Source of the DNA: Nematopogon swammerdamellus
Taxonomy: Eukaryota > Arthropoda > Insecta > Lepidoptera > Adelidae
Direction: 5' to 3'
Assembly: GCA_946902875.1 (NCBI GenBank)
Contig: OX336349.1
Span: 13,849,891 to 13,913,890 of the forward strand
Length of the DNA: 64,000 nucleotides
The notes under the pieces were generated by a model. That model was not told where the DNA came from and did no database searches. It worked only from the letters and a program-made list of their open reading frames with translations. Numbering within the stretch: the stretch's first letter is position 1; every line of letters begins with the position of its first letter. Of this stretch, positions 42,146 to 51,882 are shown in pieces. The position numbers and the translations under genes were made by a program.

Positions 42146-43639
42146 TAGGTACGAATACTTCAATAGTTTACTTTTAAAACGCGTAATAATTATGTTAGAT
42201 TATAGTATATTTTCACCAACTGTGAACATTAAAATACTGACCGACAGAATGTTTTTTTTTCGCAGAATTGAAAATTAGTTGTGTATAGGATACAAGTCTG
42301 CTATATTTAAAAACCCGATATTCTATAGTTTTAGAGATAGCATACTCGTGAATCGCATATATGAAAACTCCCCTCTTTTTTCGTTGGGGGTTAAAAATCA
42401 AGTACAGAACAAGAAAATTCTCTAAAATCTGAACCAGAAGTGCACAAACAATGTTGATTTTAAACAGAACCAACAACAACAACAAAACTTATAAAAAATG
42501 TTTTTTATGTTTTTTCGCTCTCCTGTAATGTTTTTTTTAGACTTATACCTTTTTTCACTGGAACCACAGATATATGTTTATGATAATAACATCCTTCATT
42601 TAATAAAAAAAACATCCAATGTAATTTACAACTTAGCGCGATTCGGTGCTACTGGTGACTACTGGTTGGTCACTAGCGATGACGAAATTTTTACAGAATG
42701 CGTATCTCCAAGTAATTTTTTATAGCTTAATTATACACAACAAAATACTGCAGTATACATAGGACTTCGTAACGGTATTTTTCCTCAACGGAGTGATGCT
42801 ATCGCGCATGTACAATTTGAAAATTCGAAAAAGATTGTTACTCATTAGGGGATCTATTCCTAGAGCAGTGAGTGACTAGCGTAAGTTGAACTCACGAGAA
42901 ACAGAAGCGAGAGTGTGAAGTAAACTCGCATGATCTTTGTGAACTGGCTTACGTACCTTCGAACTCTAGTGTGAGCAACTGATGTCATATCCACTAATTT
43001 TACATAAGTCGGTACTACCAGACCAGGAGCACTCCACACTTTAAGTATGAAGCTACAAGTACATCGGCGGGCCCGGCTTGGCGGGCCAATTCAGTCAAAC
43101 GTGTCGCGTCAGAAGAGATATTATAGTTACACGATAGAAAGAGAAGCGTGTTGTAGGTGCATATAATTTTAGGCAAACAGCGCTGTGCTAGCTGAATAAT
43201 TGCACATTATTGCGTCGTAGCAGGAGTATAGCTATATATATATATATATTTATGTGTCTTTGTAGAGTGATCCTTCTGTACGTTAGTACTATTGATGTAT
43301 TCTGTGGTACTTCTTTGATTTTCTAATGCTTTACTAAACCATTTCAAACATTCTTTAAAAACACCGAATTATCTGGAAAGGGCCAAAGTGCGAACCTTGA
43401 ATAAAGCATATAAATAAAATAATACCACATTCTCGCGTGCTGAAGGCTCTATTGTAGACGCCTCCACCGCCGCACCTCTCGTGGCGACCCGCTGGGGCGG
43501 GCGGGGGCGGGAGAAGGGGCGTAGCGAGACTCGCAGTCAGCCAAGTTATAATGAACAAAGCTCCTTTCTGACACGTTCTCCTATATGGAGATTATTTGAA
43601 ATATTATAGTTGTTGCCCTTACAGAAAATTTTTGTTATT
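42146..43639. other. Mostly AT-rich, no gene recognised
   Basis: A 75-codon frame at 42,498-42,725 begins F-rich and ends 'GATGDYWLVTSDDEIFTE'; I do not recognise it. An (AT)n run lies near 43,233-43,250. A GC-rich patch is at 43,455-43,520 ('ctggggcgggcgggggcggg'). Confidence 0.35.
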
Positions 43640-43644
43640 TAGAT

Positions 43645-43850
43645 GGCACGGTTGGCCACACATCTTGGCACGGTGGGCCACAACACTTGGGGCTCGTGAC
43701 ATCAGTCCATTGTGTCGAATTTAGGTATAATGTCAATGCTTCATTTTGTTCGTGGCGGCTACATTGAACTGGAGTGAAAACACGAATAATTTACTTTACT
43801 GCTTCGACTGCCTTTCTTTTGAAATTGCCATTCAAGAATTGACCAAAGAA
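43645..43850 (-). repeat. Old SINE A copy
   Basis: Order of blocks on the plus strand is as in other minus copies ('gcacggttggcca', 'gacatcagtcca', 'gtcaatgcttc', 'ggctacattgaactgga', 'gcttcgactg') but with many substitutions and indels, including a local duplication of 'ggcacggt(t/g)ggccaca'. Confidence 0.6.
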
Positions 43851-44059
43851 AAGTACCTACTGATATTGCACCTCGCTCCAACCTCAGAATCAGGTTTTAG
43901 GAAGATGCAATGCACAGAATAAAAAAAAATCGTTTTCATTCCCACCTCTTTCACTGCTGGACGTAGGTAGGTAGTTGTGTAAGCACCAGCGGAAAGCCGA
44001 CTCCATGGAATTATAGCCGGAGGCTATATCTATCTAAAAATGCCTTCAGTTGTGCTCGC

Positions 44060-44118
44060 GGGAAGTCAGAACAGTTCACATAGGGCATTCAGCCCTATGT
44101 GAACTGTTCTGACTTCTC
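44060..44118. ncRNA. Candidate small-RNA hairpin, 25-bp perfect stem
   Basis: 'gaagtcagaacagttcacat' 'agggc' (44,062-44,086) is exactly mirrored at 44,092-44,116 around the 5-nt loop 'attca'. Pairing extends outward by G-U and G-C/C-G pairs to about 44,058/44,120. A pyrimidine-rich T run follows at 44,122-44,140. The size fits a pre-miRNA or a minimal MITE. Confidence 0.5.
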
Positions 44119-44271
44119 GTCTTTTTTTCTTTTTTTTTTTTATTATTGCACACTTATCATGTTTGTTTGTGTTTCATGTCCGGTGGAAACGGTGGAAATA
44201 TCAATGGAATTCACCGGTACCCGGGCATCGTTGTGTATATAAATATTGTCAAACTGCCAATAGGGGAATTG

Positions 44272-44597
44272 ACGGTCAGTTATTGGATGGATGACCGCCT
44301 GACTGTTGGAGGCTGACCGTGGTTCGGATTCCACGTTAAACTGTAGGTCCCTTCCCTTCTTACCTTACTAGGTGGTAGGGTTTATCCCGGCCGGGTTGGT
44401 ACCACCGCACTGAGCGAAACGTCGGTCGAAACGGCTATGTAAATAGTTCGTGTTTTCCGTCCAGTTCAGTGTAGCCGGCGCGAAATGAAGGGAAGCACTG
44501 ACATGGCACCTAGTTCACCCGGTGTTATGGGCTGACATCACGGATATAGTAGGTGATGTAGCCAACCGTGTCAAGTTTCCACAAAAAAAAAAAAAAT
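44272..44597 (+). repeat. SINE A copy with 5S-like head remnant
   Basis: 'cggtcagttattggatggat' 'gaccgcctgac' (44,273-44,304) closely resembles the 5S rRNA C-box region. It is followed by 'gttggaggctgaccgtggtt' 'cggattccac', the whole SINE A body and an A14 tail at 44,583-44,597. The tRNA-like first part is truncated. The long A tail and clear body suggest a relatively young copy. Confidence 0.85.
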
Positions 44598-44769
44598 TAC
44601 ATGCTTAGATTATAACGAATCGTTCTATCTTTTGTTTCCTTCGAACTAAGTAATCGAATTATCTTCATCATGAGTGGGCAACTCACGGCCCGCTGGCCGC
44701 ATGGGGGTCGACGTTGCCGCGGATCAACTTGCAGCCCGCTCTGGGAGGTGAGCATTTTTTTCATTACAA

Positions 44770-45010
44770 TTTTTTTTTTTTTTTTTGCTACCGATCTAGG
44801 TGGCTCTGTCCGAGGTCGCAACCTCAGGCGCAGCCAATTTCACCCCCGAGGAGGTGCCAGTCCGGCTTGGAGGTGGACTAATGTTGCTGGGGAAAGGCTA
44901 TTAACCCGCGATTTGAAGATCCGTGGATTGTAGGAGTGGGGGAAGATATTCCCTGGGAGCCCGTTCCACACGACGACTTATGCGTCATTATCGCAACAAA
45001 AGAAGAGTCT
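44770..45010 (-). pseudogene. Jockey-like LINE 3' end with A tail
   Basis: On the minus strand 'RVWNGLPGNIFP' and 'NPRIFKSRVNSL' can be read at about 44,975-44,890, the terminal block of jockey-type polymerases. The 3' untranslated part is 'ggactggcacctcctcgggg' 'gtgaaattggctgcgcctga' and 'cagagccacctagatcggta' 'gc' before the A run (T18 on the plus strand at 44,769-44,786). The coding part is short and 5' truncated. Confidence 0.7.
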
Positions 45011-45546
45011 ATTATGTCTAGTTGTGGTTGGTTTTCATTATTTTTCCGTGCGCCTTTGGTGCCATAAAAAACCAAAACTAAAATTGTTTGTTCGTCGAGA
45101 TGAATTTCAGACTGGAATTTTAATGTTTTTCATAATTTTTGGAGTCGTATTTTTTGTTTGTTTCTTGTTTGCTTTGATTGACAAAAATATTTGCTTTGGA
45201 GTGCGGCCCGGCAACTTTATTTCCAAAATTTTGACCCGGCTGCTGAAAACGTTGGCGACCCATGATCTACAATCTACTTGCTAAATACTATTTGTTCTCT
45301 GTCACTCCACACTCCTTTAAGAAAACCCAAAGGTTCACTGGCTATGGCGTTAAGCTGTTTGAAACACATTTTAAAATTAAATAAGCAGTATTTTGATTTA
45401 ATTTGATTTTGAACTATGACGCGCACGCTACACATTTTCATACAAAACGTGTATGAAAATGTTATGTTTCGAAAGCTCAGCACACAATGGCCAAGTCCAC
45501 AAACTAAAACATTTACATAATCTAATACACAGAGAACATTTATTTA
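45011..45546. other. No gene recognised
   Basis: 45,190-45,250 ('gagtgcggcccggcaacttt', 'aacgttggcgacccatgatc') and 44,690-44,750 ('cacggcccgctggccgcatg') look like the two ends of a degraded hAT-type element, but the ends could not be paired with confidence. Confidence 0.3.
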
Positions 45547-46609
45547 TTAACCCTTTGGCTCTGGAAGCATTATTTATAAATCTTCCTTCGCCTACACCAG
45601 GTGGCGGCCGCGATCGGCGCCGGCGCATTACTCTCGAAAAAAAATCATTTTGGAAGATTTTTCCATAAAACTTCATGAACTAACATATGGATTGTATTTA
45701 CAGATAAATATTCTAGCTATAAATGGCATTTTTTTATTTACATTACGTATTCTAGGTGACAAAATTATTTTGTAAAGTTGTTCTATGTGAAAATCGCGAC
45801 CTCTCTCAGGTTTTTTTTTTTTTATAAATTTATTAGACCGCGAATCGGTCATATAGTATTTTTATTATAAACACTAATAAATAACGGACCTAATCATACC
45901 TTTCTTGTGTATCAGCAGCCCCCCGTGTCGTTCACAATAAAATTTGTATGTGGAAATTTGTATGGTTTGTATTATTTGTATGGAGAAAACTAAGTCACAA
46001 AAATTGCTAATTTCTCGTAAATGTACTGCATACAAACACTATACGGCATATATTATTTCAACTACAGGAACTAAATGACACTTCTATCACCTCACTTTAT
46101 CCAGAAAACAGATTTATATCGAGAAACAAGCCTCTAAAAACAGCCGAAATTGGTACCGAAAAGGAGGCATTTTCTTAGTATTTTTACGAAAAATTCAGAT
46201 CAACTCAGCACAAACAAATGCACTCAATACATCCGGAATATAATGAAAAAGAGAAAAAACATCACTTATGGGTTCATCTGCACAAAAAAACACTCAGCAA
46301 ACCCGAAAACAGAAGAGCAACGTACAACGCCCTCCTAATATAACCGCTGTCTTGATGACACTGACAGGGCGGTAAATCTGACATTTCTCTATGGGAGATG
46401 TTGGCCACCTAAAGGCTAAAGGATTCTACTATTTGAATTAATTACTGCCAGGTGCCACGGCTAAGTGAGATACAAGAATAAAATAATTTTGTTGGGGCCT
46501 CCCAACGAAACACGGAAAAAAAAGAAAGCGGCCGATATCGGCCGCTCCATTCGTAAAGGTATAATCTATAAAGCGGCCGATATCGGCCGCTCCATTGGCA
46601 AAAGGTTAA
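45547..46609. mobile_element. piggyBac-like non-autonomous element flanked by TTAA
   Basis: TTAA at 45,547-45,550 is followed by 'ccctttggctctgga'. At the other end 'tccattggcaaaagg' is followed by TTAA at 46,606-46,609. Read inward the ends are CCCTTTGGC and CCTTTTGCC, an imperfect terminal inverted repeat of about 15 bp. TTAA duplication plus CCY-type ends is the signature of the piggyBac superfamily. Both ends carry GC-rich subterminal palindromes: 'ggcggccgcgatcggcgccg' on the left and two copies of GCGGCCGATATCGGCCGC on the right. The 1,055-bp interior has a 62-codon frame (46,150-46,338) but no recognisable transposase, so it would rely on an enzyme from elsewhere. Confidence 0.75.
46528..46590. 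repeat. Two copies of an 18-bp perfect palindrome
   Basis: GCGGCCGATATCGGCCGC occurs at 46,528-46,545 and 46,573-46,590. Each is preceded by 'aaa' and followed by 'tccatt', and each is then followed by a version of the terminal 'aaagg' (cgtaaagg, ggcaaaagg). It lies just inside the right end of the piggyBac-like element and may be a transposase or host-protein binding site. Confidence 0.9.
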
Positions 46610-46613
46610 CGAT

Positions 46614-46905
46614 CTAGTCTAAGTACGCGACCTTTCCCGGCTTTTCCGCTCTATACATTTCTCTTGTTGGTCTCCTATCATCCTTCTTCCAACGTGACCA
46701 AACCACCGAAGCATTCCTTTCTCAATGCTTGTCACCATATCTTTTTTCAGGCCACAGCGCTCTCGCACTACACTATTTCTCAATCTATCGTTCATTGTAA
46801 CTCCACACATACTCCTCAACGCGCGCATTTCCACAGCATTTATCCTTCTTTCATGCTTCGTCTGTCATGCCCAACTTTCACTCCCTTACATCAATGTAGG
46901 GGGGC
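46614..46905 (-). pseudogene. RTE-like LINE, C-terminal remnant
   Basis: The minus-strand frame 46,834-46,619 reads 'MRALRSMCGVTMNDRLRNSV', 'VRERCGLKKDMVTSIEKGML' and 'RWFGHVGRRM', matching 39,900-40,070. It is preceded upstream (46,900-46,835) by 'ESWA'-type 'agtttgggcatgacagacga' sequence. After 'GHVGR' the frame shifts and decays into R/S-rich sequence. It begins only 5 bp beyond the right TTAA of the piggyBac-like element. Confidence 0.85.
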
Positions 46906-47159
46906 TATATGCGAATATATAATAAAATAAAACTAAACATATTACAGAAGAAAGCTTATGATGTCCGAATTCGCGTCGATGCGAACGTAGCTTAGTATCA
47001 ACACGTCTGAAAGTTAGGTGCCGTTATCCTGGATTTACCCCGCAGGCGCGCAGAGCTTTGAATGTAACGTGAAATCATATCGATCGTCAATTCGATCTCG
47101 AGGTTGGATTTTAATTTACTTTTAGGTGCGACTTCCGGATTATGTGATGACAACATACT
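46906..47159. other. No gene recognised
   Basis: Short spacer without coding signal. Confidence 0.3.
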
Positions 47160-47161
47160 AT

Positions 47162-47272
47162 GTTTTTTTATGGAAGCTGACACGGTTGGCTACATCACCT
47201 ACAACATCCGTGATGTTAGCCCATAACACCGGGCGAACTAGGTGCACTGTCAGTGCTTCCCTTAATTTCATG
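47162..47272 (-). repeat. SINE A, 3' end
   Basis: Plus strand: T7, 'atggaagctgacacggttgg', 'ctacatcacctacaacatcc', 'acaccgggcgaactagg' and 'cagtgcttccctt'. It is 5' truncated after 'aatttcatgtc'. A further minus-strand SINE A fragment is at 47,878-47,930. Confidence 0.8.
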
Positions 47273-47465
47273 TCTATAAAAGACAAAATATAATGTTTAT
47301 TGTATCTTATAAATTACTAAGCAAAAACCGTTCATCGATATTTTATGTTAATTCTTTACTTGAGTAAACCTTAAAATATATTTAAATAAAATGTACATAT
47401 TTTATGACTTCTATATGTTTCCCTTTCCAATAAATTTCCAAATAAAATAACCTATTTGTTGACGC

Positions 47466-47880
47466 GACGATAGGCCCCCACGACAGGATATGATAAAAAT
47501 CCCACGACAGCACGGGATATAATGCCTACGGTACGGCAGGACGCGATTTTAGGCCCACGACAGGACACGATTTTATCCCACGACGGGACTGGATTTTGGG
47601 CCAACGACGTAACATGATTTAGGTCCACAACAGGACGCGATTTGAAACCCACGGCAGAAGGCAATTTTAGGCCCACGAGAGAACAAGTTTTTTGCCCCAC
47701 GAAAGGACAGAATATAAGGCCCACAACAGGACCAGATTTTAGGCTTATGATAGGACAATATATAAGGCCCATGGCAGGACAGGATTTTAGGCCCACGACA
47801 GGACAGGACTATAGGCCCATGACAGGACAGGATATAAGGTCCACGGCAGAACACGAATTTAGGCCCACAACTGAGCCTTC
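47466..47880. repeat. Minisatellite, 24-bp unit, about 17 units
   Basis: The unit is 'gcccacgacaggacaggatt' 'ttag' with variants (accca.., gtcca.., gcctt..). Because 24 is a multiple of three, both strands stay open: plus gives 8-residue repeats like 'RPTTGQDF', minus gives 'GPKILSCR'. A few units have 1-5 extra bases, which shifts the frame near 47,520 and 47,600. There is no sign that either strand is translated. It is followed at once by a SINE A fragment. Confidence 0.85.
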
Positions 47881-47932
47881 CCTTCGGACGTGCCGGCTAC
47901 ACTGAATTGGACGTAAAATACGAATATAGTCG
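47878..47932 (-). repeat. SINE A internal fragment
   Basis: 'cttcccttcggacgtgccgg' 'ctacactgaattggacgtaa' corresponds to the SINE A centre in reverse. Confidence 0.6.
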
Positions 47933-48635
47933 TACTATTTCCCGAAATAAATCAATTTAGGCCACGTCGAAGGCCGAAGATAATGATTGTAGTATGACAT
48001 ACGGAAACCTCGGGTTGCGAGTATAACTCAGTTTTTTTATTGAATAATTTATCATATAGATACAAAAATAATAAAAAACATAGGACAGCAAAAGCATCGA
48101 GAACACTGTTCTTCGAATAAATCTGAGAACATTCAAAACATTTCTGAATGCTTCTGAGTGAAAATTTAAATAACATTGAAGGATATACAACAAAAACACC
48201 AATTAGTTACCGTTTGCCTCGAGAACCTGATATTCTGAATTACAAATGTAAACAAGTGTTTCATATGCAATACGCATATTGGTTTTCAACTTGAAATTGG
48301 AATTTAATTAATCCTCCAATTTCGTTGTGTCCTTCACGAATTGGGCTTCTCTACCTACACAAATACAGGCCACACACACACATCAGCACATGACCATACC
48401 TATAATTTATATCTATACATTCCCATACCATACCACCACATATCCTCGAACACCCTCACAGACGCAAACTCCGTTCGTACATGTGCACAAAAACTCGATG
48501 ACGCGACGAAAAAGCACACAATTAGAAAAGTTTCCAATTAATGTTTTTTTTGCTTAAAAAAAAACATACAGGTTCGTCGTAATTACTACATGAAATCTTT
48601 TTTAAAGACACCAAGAAGTTGTTTTTAACCACCGA
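47933..48635. other. AT-rich stretch, no gene recognised
   Basis: Frames at 47,952-48,202 and 48,327-48,557 lie in AT- and CA-rich sequence. The plus strand at 48,340-48,480 is rich in 'cacac' and 'accata' and gives T/H/P-rich peptides of no known family. Confidence 0.35.
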
Positions 48636-48639
48636 CGCA

Positions 48640-48770
48640 AAAGGATGGGTGTTATAATTTTAACGCCTCCGTCTGTCTGTCTGTCTGTCTATGGAACCGT
48701 AGCTCCCAACTAGATGGGCCGAACTGGATGCAATTTTTTTTACTCAGTTCGTTTAATGATGAACAATAAT
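48640..48770 (+). repeat. Dispersed repeat with (GTCT)n
   Basis: 'aaccaccgacgcaaaaggat', 'gggtgttataattttaacg', (gtct)n at 48,671-48,690, 'aaccgtagctcccaactaga' 'tgggccgaactggatgcaat'. Related to 13,060-13,340. Confidence 0.5.
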
Positions 48771-49074
48771 GTTGAATCAACACAATTTAAATTTAAATAA
48801 TAAATCATAAAAAACCTCAAAAATACACATAAGTAGTGCACGCAAAACCTGAACCAAAAGACGCAAACAAATCAACACCACACGATACACACCATACGTA
48901 CACGACACCACAGCAAACTCGACACTATACAAACACAAATTAAGGCCACGAAAAACTTTGTTCAATTTTCGAACTCTACCCGCGGATTTTTCGTGTCCAA
49001 CTTTATTAATTTACAGGCAATCTGCTCGAAATAAATAACTATGTAAATCGTACGTACACTCGTTCTTTTTATTT

Positions 49075-49672
49075 GCGGAGTTGAGTAATCCTCGTAGTTT
49101 TCGAGAACTTTTCTCAGCATAAATAAATATTTTGTATGTATCTGCCTCCCTTTTTGGGGGTTCCGTACCTTAAAGGTAAAAACGGAACACTTAAAAGATC
49201 ACTTCCGCGCCCGTCCGTCGGTCAAAGCGTGTTTTCTCGAAAACTAAGTAACGTAGAAATTTGAAATATGGCATAATTATAGATCTTGATGACGTGCACA
49301 TTATATATTTTATTTACACATCATATTTTAAATATAATTTGTATAGGTACATTAGAATATAAATACTTTTACAAATAAAATATAATGGAAAATAGAGTTT
49401 CCATCACCACCGACGCGACGGCGCGGGGCGAGCCCACATTATTATTGTGAAATTTGTTTCTACATAGTTGAGGTTAATCCTCATAGTTTTATAAATATTT
49501 GTTTATGTATCTGACCCCCTTTTTGGGGGTTCCGTACCTTAAAAGGTAAAAACGGAACACTTAAGTGATCGCTCCCGTGTCCGTCCATCTGTCACAGGGG
49601 TTTTTCTGGAAAACTAAGTAACGTAGAAATTTTAAATATGGCATAATTTTAGATCTTGATGACGTGCACATA
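49075..49672 (+). repeat. Two direct copies of a family F-type repeat
   Basis: Copy 1 (about 49,075-49,310) and copy 2 (about 49,460-49,672) share 'gagt/gggt'-type starts, 'gggggttccgtaccttaaa', 'ggtaaaaacggaacacttaa', 'gaaaactaagtaacgtagaa' and 'tagatcttgatgacgtgcac'. They are separated by about 150 bp that includes 'caccgacgcgacggcgcggg'. Confidence 0.7.
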
Positions 49673-50359
49673 TATGGCTCGTCAACATAGACGTATATTA
49701 TTTTTTTATGCTTGTCAATAACTAGATAACAAATATTTTATATTAATATGGGCGTCAGTTCAGTAGCAATAAAAAAAAGTTGACAGGCCAATTAAAAAAA
49801 AACCTATGATGTGGGGTATTAAAGAGCTAACTGTAAGGATTCTATATTTTTTTTTACAATTTTAAGTTCACTTTTCTTAATGATAATATGTAGTTAAAAT
49901 AGTGCAAAAGAATACGGTTTCGACGATATACGGCGCCAAAAAAAAAGATTTTTTTAAAATATATTAACGGTAATTAAATACAAGTCCGGGGAAAAATAAA
50001 TTGCATTCAGCAATAAGTCCATCTCCAGCATTGCAGAAAAGTATAGGTAATACGTACAATAAAAATGTTTTATTACTTTTTATTTGAAGGTGAACGAGTT
50101 TAACTTCTTCTTTATATTTTGTGAAGTTTAGTTTTCAAACTTGTGTGCAGCAATAAAATGTTTTCGCATCAGAATAAAAAGTCGTAAAAGTAAAAGTTGT
50201 ACTGTTTCACGTGCGGAGTACGTGGCTCCAAGAAACGTGACTCACTCGAGGACACCGTTAAATTATCTCCTACAGAACAATTTGCTAACTTCCTTGGAAA
50301 ACTCTCCTGAATCGTCAATGCGAATATTATAGAGCCTGTTCCTATCCCTTAAGTCCCTT
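49673..50359. other. AT-rich stretch, no gene recognised
   Basis: A 63-codon frame at 50,141-50,332 is K/R/S-rich at first ('IRIKSRKSKSCTVSRAEY') and not recognised. The rest is AT-rich. Confidence 0.35.
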
Positions 50360-50361
50360 AT

Positions 50362-50605
50362 TAGGTTTCCGTATCCTGTACGGAAGCCTATTACTAAGCC
50401 TCCGCTGTCTGTCTGTCTGTTCGTCCGTCCGTCTGTCCGTCCGTCCGTCCGTCTGTCTGTCCGAGGGCTGTATCTCTTGAACCGTAATGGGTAGCCCGTT
50501 GAAATTTTCACAGAATATGTGTTATTATGGCGGAGATAACAAATAATAAAAAATAGAAAAAGTAAAAAATTAAGGGGGTTCCCATACAAGAAACGTCTTT
50601 TTTTC
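50362..50605 (+). repeat. Family F repeat with (TGTC/GTCC)n
   Basis: 'aggtttccgtatcctgtacg' 'gaagcctattactaagcctc' then tgtc and gtcc runs at 50,407-50,462, 'gagggctgtatctcttgaac' and 'cacagaatatgtgttattat' 'ggcgga'. It is a close relative of 34,660-34,850. Confidence 0.65.
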
Positions 50606-51064
50606 AATGTTTTTTTTATAACGTCTGCCTGCAGATGAGTATTAGCTTAACTCGTAAACGGCTCAACCAATGTATGTGTAGTTTACACCTGTGGAATCTG
50701 AAATATCTCAAGAAGATTTTCGGCTAAATATACTATCACGCTATCACAGGTCATTTATCATCATATCATTTATTTAAGGGCTGAGCAGTAGGGACGCAGT
50801 TACTGAAATATGTCAGTCGGTCAGCATTTATGTGTCCACTGCTGGATATATACCTCTCTAATCTTTTTCCAGTGCCCCCCGGCCTTCAGCGGAGCGGAGT
50901 GACTGATTGCCTCCTGTCCACGGCCGCCAATGTAGGCAACGGTTACTCTAACGGTCGTCGTCTCTTCGGCTGACGTGCCCAGCTCACTGCCACTTGAGCT
51001 TTAGTCACCCGACGTTCAATATCGACTTATTTGCTGCGTCGTCGGATTGCTTCGTTACGCACCA
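50606..51064. other. No gene recognised
   Basis: Moderately GC-rich from 50,870 to 51,000 with no long frame. Confidence 0.3.
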
Positions 51065-51252
51065 GTACCCTTATCACGAGATTTAACCTACACCTCCTAC
51101 GCTACGCCATGTTAACAGCATCATTTTGTATGGAGAAACGGAGCAGCGCCTCTAGTGATAGATTTGCGAACTTCGTTTCTCCATACAAAATGATGCGGAG
51201 AACACGGCGTAGCGTAGTACGCGGTGTAGGTTAAATCTCGTGATTATGGTAC
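51065..51252. mobile_element. MITE with long terminal inverted repeats (~65 bp)
   Basis: The left end 'gtacccttatcacgagattt' 'aacctacacc' is mirrored by 'ggtgtaggttaaatctcgtg' 'attatggtac'. Further in, 'ctacgctacgcc' pairs with 'ggcgtagcgtag', and 'gcatcattttgtatggagaa' 'acg' pairs with its exact complement at 51,174-51,196. The loop is about 35 nt. The element is 188 bp and non-coding. Confidence 0.8.
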
Positions 51253-51539
51253 AGATCGCGTAGCGCGCGCAAAGAAATATGCACACCAGAAAAGTTAATA
51301 GAATTAAAATATCCTTTTATCAAATTATCACCATTGATCACCAATTTTACAAACCACCAGTCGTAGGTAGGTACTGAAGACTTATATACATCAAAGACGG
51401 CGTTTCGATAAGACTTCGACCGTCACGACACTTTTGCTTTGTGTGTGTTTGTGTGTTTACAAGAGTATGTCTATGTCTAAGTATATTTCCGCAATATAGA
51501 CGTAATTAATTTTTTTATTTTTCATTTACATAATTACTT
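51253..51539. other. No gene recognised
   Basis: Contains a short (TGTG)n run near 51,440-51,455; otherwise plain. Confidence 0.3.
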
Positions 51540-51546
51540 TCAAACG

Positions 51547-51785
51547 TTTTTTTTATGGAAACTGACACGGTTGGATACATCACCTACAAAGTCCGTGATG
51601 TCAGCCCATAACACCGGGTGAACTTGGTGCCACGTCAGTGCTTCCCTTCGGTCGTGCCGGCTACACTGAACTGGAGGGAAAACACAAACTATTTACATAG
51701 CCATTTCGACCGACCTTTCATTCAGTGCGGTGTTACCGACCCGGGTGGGTTAAACCATACCACCTAGTAATATAGGAAGGGAGTC
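51547..51785 (-). repeat. SINE A copy
   Basis: Plus strand: T7, 'atggaaactgacacggttgg', 'acaccgggtgaacttggtgc', 'gtcgtgccggctacactgaa', 'cgaccgacctttcattcagt' and 'gacccgggtgggttaaacca'. Head absent. Confidence 0.85.
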
Positions 51786-51882
51786 ATATCCCTTAGTCGC
51801 CTTTTACGACATTACACGGGGAGAGATGCAGTGGGGATATTATTTTAAAGTACCGGCCCCACACGGTACATAACGTTGTTAA
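51786..51882 (+). repeat. Interspersed repeat block joined to SINE A
   Basis: 'catatcccttagtcgccttt' 'tacgacattacacggggaga' then 'gtaccggccccacacggtac'. I recall this 'cccttagtcgccttttacga' block from lepidopteran repeats. It abuts the SINE directly. Confidence 0.5.

Noticed and set aside
44690..45250. Degraded hAT element with 'gcggccc' ends
   Set aside because: The two GC-rich ends are suggestive, but I could not align terminal repeats or find an 8-bp duplication.
47452..47905. Proteins with GPKILSCR- or RPTTGQDF-type repeats
   Set aside because: Both strands are open because the unit is 24 bp; indels shift the frame and there is no start or domain context.
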